In this document: positions 1 to 12,115 of the stretch, in pieces
Numbering within the stretch: the first letter of the stretch is position 1
Layout: every line of letters begins with the position of its first letter
Assembly: GCF_003473485.1 (NCBI RefSeq)
Contig: NC_053049.1
Location: 30,277,292 to 30,341,291 of the forward strand
Reading direction: 5' to 3'
Length of the DNA: 64,000 nt
Source: Medicago truncatula
Taxonomy: Eukaryota; Streptophyta; Magnoliopsida; Fabales; Fabaceae
Notes under the pieces: model-generated
What the model saw: the letters and a program-made list of their open reading frames with translations, nothing else
Database searches by the model: none
What the model was told of the DNA's origin: nothing
Made by a program: the position numbers and the translations under genes

Positions 1-240
1 TCAATTTGGTCCTTGGAAATTTTGTGTAAATCAATCAGTTTGGTCCCTGCTTGCGTGGCATCTTACGTGGTAAGCTTTGTCAGAGGTTAACGTTACACGT
101 CACCTCCGTTAACAGACCAACTTAACGGAGGGACTGATTTAATTGACATTTTGTAAATTCAGGGACTAATTTGATATTTTGCAAAATTCAGGGACGAAAT
201 TGGCCGATTTTTCAAAATTCAAGGACGAATTTGAGGTATT
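1..240. repeat. Right part of an inverted-repeat (MITE-like) element cut by the window edge
   Basis: The first 90 bases hold 'tttggtccct'-type motifs. Bases 125-240 hold their reverse complements (ggactgattta, cagggactaattt, cagggacgaaattgg), with the centre of symmetry near base 95-100. Such tggtccctg inverted repeats are common in legume intergenic DNA. The left end lies outside the window, so no target duplication can be checked. Confidence 0.5.
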
Positions 241-2384
241 AGTCGTAAATAAAGGTATAATGTAGTAATTCAATATTTTAGGATAACTAATTGAATACAG
301 TTTTCTAGCATGTGCAATTGTACATTGTAAATATAATTAAGATTTAAATATACAAATTGTCCCGTAAAAATTAAAAAAAAAATTGTTTTATTTTATTGAC
401 GCAACAAACTTAAGACATTTCATTAATAATAGTAATAGCAATACAGCTTGGCAAGGTCGGTCCAATGTATTTGTAGGCCGAAAGAAAATCTTGAATTGAG
501 GCGTTTTAAATAGGTTGACAAAGAAGTTTTTATAGTAAAAGGAGTTTTAGTTGCTTATACCAAAAAAAAAAAAAAAAGGAGTTTTAGTTGGAATGTTAAT
601 TTGGGTTATGTATTCAAATCTAACTTATTTTCTGCACTCAAAAATTAAGCTTGCAGCAATGTGAATGATATCTCCAATTTGTAAATGCGAAATATTAGAT
701 CTAGCGAAACAACTTTTATGACAACTTCACCATAAAAGCCTAAAGTGAGTATAGTGGATCTTTTGTTTTTGACTTCCATTACCCATGTTTTCCGCTCAGC
801 ATCAAATCTAAAAGTCACAAGTGACAAGTTCATGGGAATAGTTGTCGCTATAAATAGCATCTCTCTTTGAAAATTAATTGTGCCTAGCTAGTGTGTTTAT
901 TGGACTATAGTTTGGAAATATATTCATTAACAATTTTATTTTATTAATCTCAGCAGCAATAAAAATGAATTAGTGTTGGAATAGAAAAGGGAGGAATGAA
1001 CTTCCATGCCATTAATACAACTCCGTCATGACCACAGAGGTTCTATCTCATTGTTGTGGCCTTTAGCAGTTTCTGCTATGCTGAATTTCGGCAAATGTTT
1101 CCTAATCTGAAATTCTGAATCTAAACAGAAAATATTCAAAATGGTTTAAGTTGATTTTAGTTTGTTCTGTTCACCACTCTAGACACAAGAGGCGCCACTA
1201 ACGACTAAGTGGTGAAATATTTGGGCTACAAGCTCCCCACACGGTGGGGAAAGAGGTTCCTCATTACCTCTATGAATAGACCTATTACTTAAAGTTGAAA
1301 CCTAAGCCGCGGTACACTATTAGTGAGGTTTCTAATGTTCTTCACATGAACATTTGACGCTCACCGTGAGGCCTGATAAAACTAACTTGAGCATCATGGT
1401 ATCCCCATAATGGGGCGTACATTTATCATTACTCTACAAGAAATAAACAGGTACCAATAATTTTATCAAATTTATAAAGTTTGAACTTGAACTTCAACAT
1501 GATCACAATCACAAGAGCCAAAAATTGATGGCCTGGCTCCATCAGTAGTTTACAACCAGTCTCCAGAAAAATGACTCAACGAAGGGAAAGGCTTCGACCC
1601 TATTTCATCACACAACATTGCCTTGAACCAATCCATGTTTGGCCTTCTAATCTGCAGGAAACAACAAGTTAGCTGGCAACAAATATTTTTCGGTTCAAAG
1701 TCATTGGAGAAATATTTTTCTTCAACATTGATTTTGATATTAATACAGAGTTTCAGCGAAAAAGAAAAAACTGTATATATAAAGCAATGAGAATGAGGAA
1801 TGTTACAGAGAAAGGAAAAGGACACAATGTCCCGAGATATATAGATCTCAAGGTATTTGTTGTCTATCAACAATGTCTCAATGATATTAGCGGAAGTTGA
1901 ACTTTTTATCAATTGTGGAATATGAGTCAACTCTTTATCAATCTAATCAATCGATTAATGAAAATTGCAATTTAATCTCATATTTTAACATATTACTCGA
2001 TTCAATCATTTAATCAAAAAAAATTTTAAAAATATTGATTAAAGAGTTACAAAGTGTGTTAAGTTGCCTATTGTATACATCAAGAAAAATGAAACTCAAT
2101 TTGATCTCTAACAATTTTCTTTCGGTCTAATTTAGTCCCAATAAAAATAATATCAAACTAGTCCTTGACATTTTTAAACTATATAACCTAGTGATAAGAT
2201 TATTTGGATAGTCAGCTTATCTGGTTTATAGCACAAGCACTTAATACGAAAAAAGCTAATGAAAATTGTCATAAGATGTTTTCAAAAGTTCTTTTAAATA
2301 GTCACACAACACTTATATCAGTAGATAAGTTCAAATAAGGCAATATGAAAAGTTACAAGTCTAAATTATTGAATTATTACCTCT
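241..2384. other. Intergenic stretch without a recognised gene
   Basis: AT-rich non-coding DNA. Bases 541-553 and 578-590 are identical (GGAGTTTTAGTTG) and flank eight bases plus a run of 16 A, possibly a very short retroposed insertion. A more GC-rich block lies at about 1185-1390 and I do not recognise it. On the minus strand 1550-1652 looks exon-like: a tctgcag acceptor-type sequence precedes a short open stretch ending in a stop. It has no family I can name, and the rest of that 126-codon frame is low-complexity and unconvincing. Confidence 0.4.
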
Positions 2385-2404
2385 AATAGAGAGAGAGAGA
2401 GAGA
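2385..2404. repeat. GA microsatellite
   Basis: A run of about nine GA units lies ten bases beyond the stop codon of the calmodulin-like gene, in its likely 3' UTR. Confidence 0.8.
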
Positions 2405-2413
2405 ATAGATAGA

Positions 2414-2908
2414 TTAAACCCAAGAATTATCAAAAGCAGCAGAAGTAATAGCTTGAGCAAACTCCTGAAAACTGATCATCCCATCACCATCCATATCAGC
2501 TTCCTTGATCATTCCGGTCAACTCCTCCGCCGTTAAAGCATGTCCCAATTTCGCCATCGAATGAGCTAACTCCGCTGCCGTGATAAACCCGTTCCCATCC
2601 CGATCAAACATCCTAAACAGCTGCCGTAGCTGCTCCTCCGTATAGGGAGACTTTGCCGGCAACAACTCCGGCGCCACCAACGCAACAAACTCCGAGAATT
2701 CTATTAATCCGTTATTGTTTGTGTCTGCTCTTTGTATGAATCCTTCTAACTGCTCCGCGCTTGGCTTTAAACCAAGCGAACGGAGAAGGGAGTTTAGTTC
2801 TAACTGTGTTAGGGTTCCGTCGTTGTTTCGATCAAATGATCGGAAAATTTCACGTAATTCGGAGATTTGTTCGTCGTCTAATTTCACTTGGTGTTGCTTC
2901 TTGTTCAT
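2414..2908 (-). CDS. CML18: Calmodulin-like EF-hand calcium sensor (CML18 type)
   Basis: An uninterrupted 164-residue frame encodes a four-EF-hand calcium sensor. Canonical loops lie at residues 26-37 (starts DRNNDG), 62-73 (DTNNNG), 102-113 (DRDGNG) and 138-149 (DMDGDG). Each has Asp at loop position 1, Gly at 6 and Glu at 12, so all four should bind calcium. The long shared stretches around EF3-EF4 and the C-terminal AAFDNSW match my memory of Arabidopsis CML18 (CaM15). That protein is reported to bind the C terminus of the vacuolar Na+/H+ exchanger NHX1; the same role here is inference. The N terminus has no myristoylation Gly and there is no C-terminal prenylation Cys, so a soluble cytosolic or vacuolar-lumen protein is likely. 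The gene has a single exon. The first ATG is used because it starts right before the conserved LDDEQISELREIF helix. Confidence 0.93.
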   Translation of the reverse strand: MNKKQHQVKLDDEQISELREIFRSFDRNNDGTLTQLELNSLLRSLGLKPSAEQLEGFIQRADTNNNGLIEFSEFVALVAPELLPAKSPYTEEQLRQLFRMFDRDGNGFITAAELAHSMAKLGHALTAEELTGMIKEADMDGDGMISFQEFAQAITSAAFDNSWV

Positions 2909-4003
2909 TTCAAATGGTGTAGTTTTTTTTTCAAATGGTGTAGTTTTTGTATGAATGTTGTTAAGTTTTGTTTGAAAGGAAGAAAAGAAAAAGGTTTTTT
3001 TTTTTTTGTGTGAGTATGGAAATTGTTCCGAATTTGAAGTGGTTTACTCAAATGTAGGATCTGTTTTGAATTTTTCTAAAGAATGGTTCAGAGATTGAAT
3101 ATTTGTAGTAAAGGGTGTATTATACAAATGAATTATGAATTATAATAGAAGGAGAAGGTGAACATTTTTATTTTTTTTAATAAAGTAATTGAGGATTTTC
3201 TGAGTCAAACTTATTATGAAAAAAAAAGTATGTATGAATATGGTTTTATTAATTAATTTGAAAGGCCAAATGTGATAATGCAATGGGTTGGTGATGCATT
3301 CATGTCACCCACAAATTTGTCTACAGAATCTTCTCTCCTTTTTGACTTTGAATGTTTCCTCTTCTCAAATTTAGAGTGAATTTTAAAATATTTCTATGTC
3401 TCGTCCTGATACTGATATAGTGTATTTATACAATAAAATTATTTTAAAATGGGTATTCATTTTGATTTTAAATGGAATTTAATCAATTTCTTCTAATTAA
3501 ACTATTTAATTAATATGATTTACATACTTTTAGGGTTCATGGTTAGGATAGGGAGACAGGAACTTGCTTAAATCTCATGTTTGATGCACCAAATGGATAT
3601 GATAAAATAAACTATTTTCCTATCTTATCTTGATTCTTTGTAATTTATATCCTGTGTATAAGCTAGGTTAGAAATTATCTTGATGGGATTAGGAGATCAT
3701 TCCTTATTTATTATCTTGATATTCTGTCATTTTTAAAATATTGTTATTTTTAAAATAATGATAGCATGTATTTTCTATTATAATTAATAATATGCCATTT
3801 TTTATAATATTTAATTAATTATGAGAGCAATTTTTTCATTTAATTATAATGATATCCTGTTTGTTATCATGTGCACATTAAACACATGATAGGATTAATG
3901 TTTATCATGTCCTTATCATATCATATTTCTATCCAGCTTTATATCATATCCTACCTCTATTCTATCATGACCATCAAACAGACTTTTAAATTAGAACTCA
4001 TAT
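2909..4003. other. Upstream region of the CML gene, no gene seen
   Basis: AT-rich DNA that includes the minus-strand promoter and 5' UTR of the calmodulin-like gene. A 14-bp tandem (tttcaaatggtgtag) occurs twice at about 2907-2945 in the leader. Around 3545-3975 weak inverted similarity (tttgatgcac/ggatatgataaaa versus tatcatatcc/catcaaac) suggests another old MITE, not delimited. Confidence 0.4.
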
Positions 4004-4012
4004 TTAATTTTT

Positions 4013-4397
4013 GGTTTAAATGTGTCATTGGTCCCTGCACTTTCATCAGATTTTGGCATTGGTCCCTGCACTTTTTTTTGTTTGGCCTTGGTCCTTGCAC
4101 TTTGTAAAAATATTGGTATTGGTCCCTCTGTCAACTTTCTGTTAAAAAGAAAAAACACAAAACCAACGGAGTGCCACGTAGCCCAATCATTTCACGCCAT
4201 GTGGCACCAATATCAATATTTTTACAAAGTGCAGAGACCAATATCAATAGTTTTTTGTTTTTTTTTAACATAAAGTTAATAGATGGACCAATACCAATAT
4301 TTTTACAAAGTGCAGGGACCAATTCCAAACAAAAAAAAGTGTAGGGACCAATGCCAAAATCTGATGAAAATGCAAGGACTAAAGACATATTTAAACC
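4013..4397. mobile_element. Mutator-type MITE with perfect 9-bp target duplication
   Basis: This 385-bp element is almost entirely an inverted repeat. Its ends read GGTTTAAATGTGTC and the complement of GACATATTTAAACC, followed inward by repeated tggtccctgcact motifs. It is flanked by identical 9-mers TTAATTTTT (4004-4012 and 4398-4406). A 9-bp duplication is characteristic of the Mutator superfamily. There is no coding capacity. Confidence 0.8.
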
Positions 4398-4406
4398 TTA
4401 ATTTTT

Positions 4407-5294
4407 TATTGAACTTTTTTTTTTGGTATAGTATTTTTTATTGGACTTTACTAATCTTTTTACCAAAATCTAAATTAGTAGACCAACCATTCTATAAATC
4501 GGAGGGTTAATAAAAAAATCCAGCCAAATCGGTTACCCAAAAAAGGCTAACATAAGTGTACTCATTTACCCTAAAAAAAATTAAAAATTAAAGCATACTC
4601 ATTTCATAGTTAGTATTAGTCTTTATAATGATATTTATTTATTCGGATCATGCTAACTTGTATTTTAAGGATACAAGTTAAAAAAATTAAATACATAATT
4701 TACGATACATAACTTTGATATTTAGTTTTTTAACTTATGTCATCAAAGACGAATTTTTTAAGTTTGATTTCTTATAGAAACAATTAGTCAAACACTCAAA
4801 CTATAATGACCTCTCGCATAATTCAAAATTATCAAAACCTCTTTTTCTAACAACCATCAAAATGTGTGTTAAGTACTAGTACTTCCCTATTTGCTTTTAT
4901 TGTCTGTGTAAGAAGATTTGTACTACTCCATAAGGAAACTGCAGGCAAGTAAGCGGGAATTGCGTGACTAGTTCTCACGTTGTCCTTGCTGGGTCACCAC
5001 CACCGTTGCAATTTGTCAACCACTCTCTTTTTCAATAATAATGAATGGGGTTTCCCAAATTAAAGTTAAGCACCTCTCTCATGGTCATGGACATGGTGAC
5101 TCACTGAGTGTTGACCGGGTTATTTGAAAAAAAGTTAATTATTCAATTGGATATATGCAGAGAGAAATTGTAAATAATCATACTAGTTTATAAAATAAAT
5201 AATTGAATTTTATATACCTGATTGTATATAAAATTCAATTATTAGGTATCGAATGCAATATGCTTTTTCTTGGTTGCTCATTAATTTAACGGCG
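4407..5294. other. Intergenic, nothing recognised
   Basis: AT-rich sequence without a coding frame, RNA gene or clear repeat that I can identify. Confidence 0.4.
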
Positions 5295-5667
5295 CCCTAA
5301 AAGCAAACCCCTATATCAAGATCATCAAGTGAAGCGAAATACAAAGCTCTTTCAGTTGCAGCTTGTGAAATGCATTGGTTAATATGTTTGTTAAATGATT
5401 TCAAAATGATGCCTTCTAGGGACCTCGTATTTCATGAGAACAAAGCATTTCAAGATAGACCGTCACTTTGTCCGTGATAAAGTTCAAGATGGGACCATGA
5501 GATTGCTACTAGTTTCAAGCACTAAACAAGTAGAATATTTTTTCACTAAGCCACTTCATCTTAAGTCATTCCTTGCATTATCATCCAAGTTGGGCATGGC
5601 AGATATATACCAGGCACCAGCTTGTGGGGGACTGTTAAAATTGAAGGAAGAAGCAGCAGTTACTTGA
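5295..5667 (+). pseudogene. Ty1/copia polyprotein C-terminus (RNase H end), decayed
   Basis: Frames across this stretch read as the end of a copia RNase H. The first part has the SRSSSEAKYKALS block and CEMHWL. The second has TKHFKIDRHFVRDK, then FFTKPLHLKSF and a closing SKLGMADIYQAPACGG. The two parts are in different frames. The catalytic YCDNQ-type block normally found between them is missing, so the copy has both an internal deletion and a frameshift. The 5' part of the element (gag, integrase, RT) is absent. A purine-rich tract (tgtggggga) ends just before the LTR. The coding frame nominally continues a little into the LTR. Confidence 0.85.
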
Positions 5668-5941
5668 GGAACAAGCTGACAGAATAAATGCCAACTAACT
5701 TGCTACATCATCAATGGCACTTATGCCACATCATCTTTGACATCCATGATAGTTAGAGTAGTTATAGAACAGTTAGCTTAGGCTTAGACTATGTAAAGAT
5801 CAACATGATTAGATACATTAGTCATCGGCTTTTCTATATGTAGTGAGCATCGCTATTGTATCAATAAACCGAGAATCATATAATATAATTGATCATTTTC
5901 TCACTCTTGAGTTCTCAATCAGAAATGTTATACACACAACA
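5633..5941 (+). mobile_element. 3' LTR of a truncated Ty1/copia element
   Basis: The segment starts TGTTAAAATTG directly after the polypurine tract and ends ACACACAACA, giving the expected TG...CA borders and a length of 309 bp. It contains a caataaa polyadenylation-type signal near 5860. No partner 5' LTR is seen in the window, so the element is a 5'-deleted relic. Confidence 0.75.
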
Positions 5942-8036
5942 GAAGCACATGAAACAGATTCATGCACACCCAGAAATGCATGAAAACGCAAGAAACATGC
6001 ACAGACCGAAAATGCATAGATCTCTTTTTACAAGTACTCTATAATACACTCATTTTTTATATGATCCAACAACTTGGCCTTTGCTCGTTCCTTCTCTTCT
6101 TTAAGTGCTTTAAAGTCAACCTCTGCATTTGTTTAGTTGCTTCAGTTGCTTGGCTTTCTTTTTCTCTGCAATTGGAAACACATTTCCTCGGACCAATCAC
6201 ACCACTTCAAATTATTTTCCTTCCTTGATTCTCTACTGGTTAAGCACCATGAACTAGCAAACAAAAAAGTAGTACTAGTGAAAACCAGAATAACACATCT
6301 AAAAAGAAAAAAAAGGAACTATTTTTCGAAGTTGACTTTCATTATATGACACAAGATGAAAGAGAGAAATAGGCTACTACCAGAAGCAGTACGTTCAATG
6401 TAAAAATTACAGAGCCAACAGCAATAAAAACTGAGACTGAGACAATCATATTCAAATAAATGTAGAAAAGGAGAACAAGGTGATCAAAATGAGTAAAACA
6501 TATGGAAGACTTGGGAGCAAACTAATAATTTGATTCCCCAATTGTGAATTTTCTATAAATGATTAATACACTGGTAATATAGGAGAAAAATATAAAATAA
6601 ATTGTTAACAGTGTGCATACAGTCAATTTTAAAACAACATATTCTGAGCCAATAGTACATCAAATTGAGTATAAAATTAAGAGCTTGTATTCATTTTCTA
6701 AAGCATTATCAGAAAACTTCTTGAAGGTAGACAGACATCTCTGCCACTTTCTTGATCAATGAGACGTGATTATCGTAAATCAAAGCAATGAGTGAACAAC
6801 ACAGCAAACACAAACCTATAACTAAATCAAAGTGATGAGGAGTGCATTGAATTTCTCTTGCCTTGACTTTTTCACTTTGGGATTTTAATTAGCAAAATAT
6901 TAGTATTACTAATTTTTAAGTACAGAATTTGATAATTGAATATAGTTGTTTACACTGAGGTACAATTTCACATTTAATTTTGTTTATTTAAAGAATGTCC
7001 TCATTGTTCATGCTTCAAAAGGTCGATTCCAAACACCGGATAACTAGTAACCGGAGGTTAACACCTTCAAAACATTGATTTTGGTTTTGTGTTTTCCTTC
7101 GCTGGTTTATTTGTCTCACATGTCATGTGAAAATGACTAACTAACTCTACATGTCAATTCTCTCCATTCTTTGTATAATCAACATCCCCACTCTTCTTGA
7201 ATTGTTTCCTATTGTCAACATTCCACACCTGGAGCTTATTTCCCCTATTTGGCACCAACTGGCCCAATCCCTCCTCACATGATCAACTATAAAGAATACT
7301 ATGGGTTTGTTTGGATAAACTTTATAACAAACCCTTAGAAATAGAAAAGTTTTGAAATAATTACAATGACTTCAATCCTGCACTTCAACATTTTTTTTAT
7401 AATATCTCTTATTATTTTACTTACTCATAAATACCTATAAACCTGTAAGGCTTATTTTTTGCTCGTATTAGTGAAGCTCCTACGAGCTAAATGTCTAAAT
7501 GCTAATTCAAAGTGATCCAACATGTGATTCAAGATGCACAATAAAGTTTTTTTCACAAGTGAGGAACTAAAGTTTATCTCAAAGTTGAATATTCTATGAG
7601 CTAGAAGTTAATCCAGACTAGTAGTACATGTGATTCAAGATGCACACACGAGTATGTATACGTTGTACACAGACACACACATTTTCATGGACTATCTTCA
7701 TTCCTTTCTTCTTTAACATCTGTGAATTATTTCTTTCTACCTTTTCACTCAACTATAATCTTCCTTGACCTCAGAGTAAATATTTTTTTTTTCCCAAACC
7801 AACAGCCATTAACTTTCATTTAAAACTAGCAATCCAATCCTGATATAGAGCATCCGCATAAGTCTAAACTGGATACAATCATGCTAGTAAACATGTACAA
7901 TTTGTTTCTCTACGCAAGGAACTTGAACTTATCCATGATAATAAATTTAAACCAGAAAAACCAAAGTATAGTAGGTAAAAACCAATCTAAAGAATCTCTC
8001 TTAATAAGTAGAGTGCACATTTTTACCTTTTACAAT
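5942..8036. other. Intergenic, nothing recognised
   Basis: About 2 kb of AT-rich DNA. Short open frames at 5962-6349 and 7881-8063 have no protein-like composition. The phrase 'gggtttgtttggataaac' near 7300 is typical of legume MITE ends, but I could not find a matching partner. Confidence 0.4.
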
Positions 8037-9379
8037 CTAGGTAATGACATCAACTTTTGCTGAAGGCGAGTTTTGAAGCAAAAAGTCAACTATACCATCA
8101 GGTATAGATGAGTGTGTTTTAGATCTTTCTTTAAACGCTTCCTCTAACCTGGAAAGCAGTTGTGATATGTTGGCCTCTATCAACGTCCTGGATAAGCCAT
8201 CTGTAAATTGTCTCATTTTTACTTTCAGCGACTTCAAGTTACATAAGGAAGAAAACTCAACCTTCAATAAATCAGGAACTACGGAGAGAACCTAAGCAAT
8301 GAAGGATGATGGTGAATCATGATCAGTTTAATGCAAGTCATATAAATGAATAAAGCAAGCCAGTGTCTTAATGAAAGAGCGAAAATGAAGATTCAAAACA
8401 TGCCAAGTTAAGGTATAAAAGAATTTCATGGACGAAATATTTTTAACTTATATACTCTATTATGGTATACCTGAAGAGTAGTTGAAGAGACCGCCAATGA
8501 TTTGATAGAAGAAAACTCTATCAGCCAACTAAGCAAAACTGAAGGAAACTTTTCAGAAATCCAAGCTACATTTACATCAATGCTTACATGTTCAATAGAC
8601 GAAAGACGGCTCCCGTAGCGTATCTCAAGAGGATTACCAGTAAAAGAAAAGGTACAAAGACTTGGAGCAGACAACTCAATTCCGCAAAAGTCACTAAGTC
8701 CATCGTTCGATTGTATTGTTAAATTGGCAAGTGTGGTGCTTGATATGCACAAATTTGGTACACCAACAATTTGACAATTCTCAAGGATCAAAGTATTCAA
8801 CCTTTTAAATCTTGAAAAGGGCTCAACACGACCACTATTGTTACCGTGAAAGGCAAACCATTGTAAGGACAAGCTAGTTAATGCTGGTAATGTCATCAAA
8901 CTTGGAAAAGGTTTTTTCGCGGTATTAGGTATAGGCGAACTAGAGAGGTTAAGAGATGTTAAAGTGTTACATTTAAAGAAATACGGTGGAAAGTAGACAC
9001 CGTCACATCTCACAAAGATATCTAACCGTTGGACATTATGCGAAGCAGCGTATTCTACAAGCTTACTAAGTATAGGAGGCTCCACGCAACCTTTGCGTTG
9101 GAAATATAAAGTGTGTAACGCGGTTGAGTCATCGCGAAGAGACAAAACCCGAGACACGAATTTGGTAAAACTCTTGAGAGTTTTAAAGTGTGAGGAGTTT
9201 AATCTAAGGGTTGGAAGACGTTTCCAGAGATTGTTCCATCTTGTGGAAAGAATGGTAGTTTGAACGGCATGTTTGGTTTCTAAAGAGGAGAGTATGTGAA
9301 AGAGAATGCAATCGGGTAAATCACTGATTCTGTCTTTGTTTTCAGTGTGGTTATGGTTATTCTTTCTTCGTTTCTTCAT
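8037..9379 (-). CDS. F-box/LRR (FBD-family-like) protein, two exons
   Basis: Exon 1 is 9379-8471 (303 codons) and exon 2 is 8291-8037. The 179-bp intron has a CAG|GTATAC donor and a GCTTAG acceptor and is phase 0, giving about 387 residues. An F-box lies at residues 17-60 (DRISDLPDCILFHILSSL, then the STRWNNLWKRLP helix). It would dock on SKP1 in an SCF ubiquitin ligase. Degenerate leucine-rich repeats follow (CNTLTSLNLSSS, LNTLILENCQI, LANLTI). Exon 2 reads NLKSLKV and then IPDGIVDFLLQNSPSA, a tail typical of the large legume F-box/LRR family. The full FBD domain is not evident, so the protein may be short or there may be one more downstream exon. The substrate is unknown. Confidence 0.85.
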
Positions 9380-9631
9380 TTGAAATGAACGATTCTACAA
9401 GAAAAATTGAAAATAAATTGGAGAATTGAAAATAAATTGGAGAAGTGTAAGGTTGGGGAAATGAAATGAAATTGAGAAATGAGGATTACCTTACGCCGGC
9501 GGGAGAGACGACGGATTTACAGAATTTTGAAGCAGTTAAGGCACCCGATCGGTGAATATGAAGGATCGTGTCGAGTGAATATGCTGGATCGTGGAAAATA
9601 ACAAAAGGGTTTTGGCTTAAATATGTTTTAT

Positions 9632-10026
9632 AGGCTAAATACATCGTGTCACCGGGTCCTTTAGATTTCATGTTTGTTTCACATAGCTCTTTTAAGTTTT
9701 TAAGGTTTCAGATAGATCCTTTAAGTTTTGAGTTTGGTTCGGATAGGTACTTTATGTTTCTAAGGTTTCAGATAGGTCCTTTAAGTTTCGAGTTTGTTTA
9801 AGATATGTCATTTCTATCAAATCAACTTTGGCTTAACGGAGGTTGATAGAAAGGACATATCTGAAACAAACTCCAAACTTAAAAGACCTATCTGAAGCCT
9901 TAGAAATTTAAAGGACCGATCCGAAACAAACTCGAAACTTAAAGGACCTATCTGAAACCTTAGAAACTTAAAGGAGCTATCTGAAACAAACATGAAACTT
10001 AAAGGACTCGTGGAGGTATTTGACCT
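9632..10026. repeat. Palindromic MITE-like element
   Basis: The two halves are reverse complements about a centre near 9832. Each arm carries two or three copies of a sub-motif of the form tcctttaagtttcgagtttg...ggtttcagatag. Ends are AGGCTAAATAC and the complement of GTATTTGACCT. I could not find a convincing target duplication. It lies 250 bp upstream of the F-box gene start. Confidence 0.65.
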
Positions 10027-10909
10027 TTTTTTTTTGTTAAAACATGTTTACCCATTTTTATCCCTATAATACTCGATGTGTTTGGTAAAAATAAGTTATA
10101 AGCTAGCTGATTTGTGTTACCAAATACAGTGGTTTTTGGTTTACTTCTGTAAAATAAATTTGTTTAGATATTAACTCTGTGATTTTAAGATACTTTGATT
10201 TTCGATATTTTTGACACCAAATTTCAAAATTTAAGATACTTTCGTCGATTGTAATTTGAACAAATTTCAGTTTACCTCCGTGTCATATCATCGATTTTGT
10301 ACCGTCAAAATTTATGAAAGTCTAAACCAAACAATCTTCAAATTATAGAGTTTGAATCTAAATAATTTTTTTACAGGGATAAACCAGAAACCACTAATAT
10401 TACAGAGGGTAAACCAGAAAAACCACTAATATTACGGGGGTAAACATGTGTTAACCATTTTTTTGTTCCTATAAATATTTTAGGAATTCATTTTTACTTC
10501 TTAACATTTTTTGTTAGAATTTTTTTAGTCTTCGTAAAATTATCTAGTCAGCATTTTTATGAAAATGCTACAGAAAAATGATACAACGACTAAAAGATGC
10601 GATTTTATTTATTCAAAGAAAAATATGATTTTATTTTGCAAAGACTAAAAACAAAATTTTAAATATTTACATGGACTAATAATAATAATCATATTATATA
10701 TAAATAAAATACACGAGTTTAAGTTGTTTTTTCTCTTTCCAATTTTGCCCTTTATTTGAAGGGTTTTATTTACTATTTCATAAGTATTAGTAGCAAAGAC
10801 ATTATGAAGTTTGTGAAAGAGCCGAAGTACCAGGCTTTGGGAGGCCTCAGATACCTCTCCCTCTTCTATTATCGCTCGAACAAAAGACACGTTAAATAAA
10901 TATATTTGT
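10027..10909. other. Intergenic, short tandem motif only
   Basis: No gene is recognised. The phrase accactaatatta with its surroundings (ggtaaaccagaaa) is repeated two to three times around 10384-10445. A minus-strand open stretch at 10760-10890 has a plausible amino acid composition but no family I can name. Confidence 0.35.
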
Positions 10910-11266
10910 ATGCAATGCGTAAAGGCACAAGTTCATAACACAAATTACGAGCATACTTGGTTGAAACCATTGGTAGGCAAGATCAAGTGCATTGTAGATG
11001 TAGTTGCCTTTAACAATAATTCTATCATGAGGCACGATATGTGTGATCATGACTCTACGAGGTCATTTTTACTTGACAAATCATACTTCTCCCATTCGTC
11101 CGTCAGAGTCTTGGAAATCGAATTTGTAAGTTTGTTAGATGTTATTCAAGTGGCTATATCAAATGAAATGCACAATTTAGAGGTTGAATCTGATTCAAAA
11201 GTTTTGTCCGATGCTCTTGCCACAAACACTACTCCGTCAAACAAAATTGACAATCTAGTATCCTAA
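10910..11266 (+). pseudogene. LINE-type RNase H (RVT_3-like) remnant
   Basis: A 118-codon frame reads like the RNase H-like domain at the end of plant LINE polyproteins: WLKPLVGKIKCIVDVVAF near residues 17-34, RVLEIEFVSLLDVIQVAI, then LEVESDSKVLSDAL. Several expected acidic residues are changed (for example the usual NVDAA reads IVDVV). The frame stops soon after the ESDS block and no reverse transcriptase precedes it, so I take it as dead. Confidence 0.65.
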
Positions 11267-11310
11267 ATGTAGAAGTCTCTAAATAAATTCGATTTTGTAG
11301 TGTTGTATAT

Positions 11311-11986
11311 TGAGAATTGCTGTTCCCACATTACATAAGGCTGTGCCACACAAATAAATGACGTTTTTACCCCTGCGGCAGTTAACTACCGAAGTTTGGA
11401 ACCGGCTGCAATTAACTCCCGAAGTTCCTTCGGCAGTTAACTGCCGACGAAAAAAAAAAAAACCTCGGCACTTTACTGCCGAGGAACTCATCAATTTTTT
11501 TTTATGTTTGAGAAGAAGGAAAAGTGGGAAGCTGTATCTGCATAAAAAAGAAGGCTCCTAGCTGTGGTGTCATATTCATAGGGAAGACAAATATGCACGA
11601 ATTTGGCATGGGTACAACAGGAAATAATTCTAATTACGGGTAAGCTAATCTATATGTTATTTATTGATGCCATTATAAACATAAGAGGCTTTTGGCTTGT
11701 CACAAAGGAGATATCTGCATACTTTACCTGATATATATTTAGGACTTCATTGCTTCCCACTTTTCCTTCTTCCAAACATAAAAAAATAATTGATGAGTTC
11801 CTCGGCAGTAAAGTGCCGAGGTTTTTTTTTTTTTTTTTTTCTTTTTTTCGTCGGCAGTTAACTGCCGAAGGAACTTCGGTAGTTAACTGCAGCCGGTTTC
11901 AAACTTCGGTAGTTAACTGCTGCAGGGGTAAAAACGTCATTTATTCGTGTGGCACAGCCTTATGTAATGTGGGAACAGCAATTCTC
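11311..11986. mobile_element. Mutator-type MITE with ~225-bp inverted repeats, 130 bp upstream of the PPR start codon
   Basis: Left arm 11311-11533 and right arm 11752-11986 are close reverse complements, beginning GAGAATTGCTGTTCCCAC. Flanking 9-mers TTGTATATT (11302-11310 and 11987-11995) are identical, a Mutator-superfamily target duplication. Inside each arm are short self-complementary motifs: CGGCAGTTAACTGCCG, and a hairpin ctcggca-ctttac-tgccgag. The 218-bp core is non-coding. The element sits in the promoter/leader region of the CRR21-like gene. Confidence 0.85.
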
Positions 11987-12115
11987 TTGTATATTAAGGT
12001 GCAAGTAAATAGAGTAGTTTATAGTATCTCCCCCATATTTTTAACTATTTTGTTATTGGTTATCATCATTTGCTTCTTCAATATCCTATCTATCCACTAA
12101 GAAACAGCTACATCC

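Noticed and set aside
1550-1930. 126-codon minus-strand frame
   Set aside because: Only the last 33 codons look exon-like, no family was recognised and no partner exon was found.
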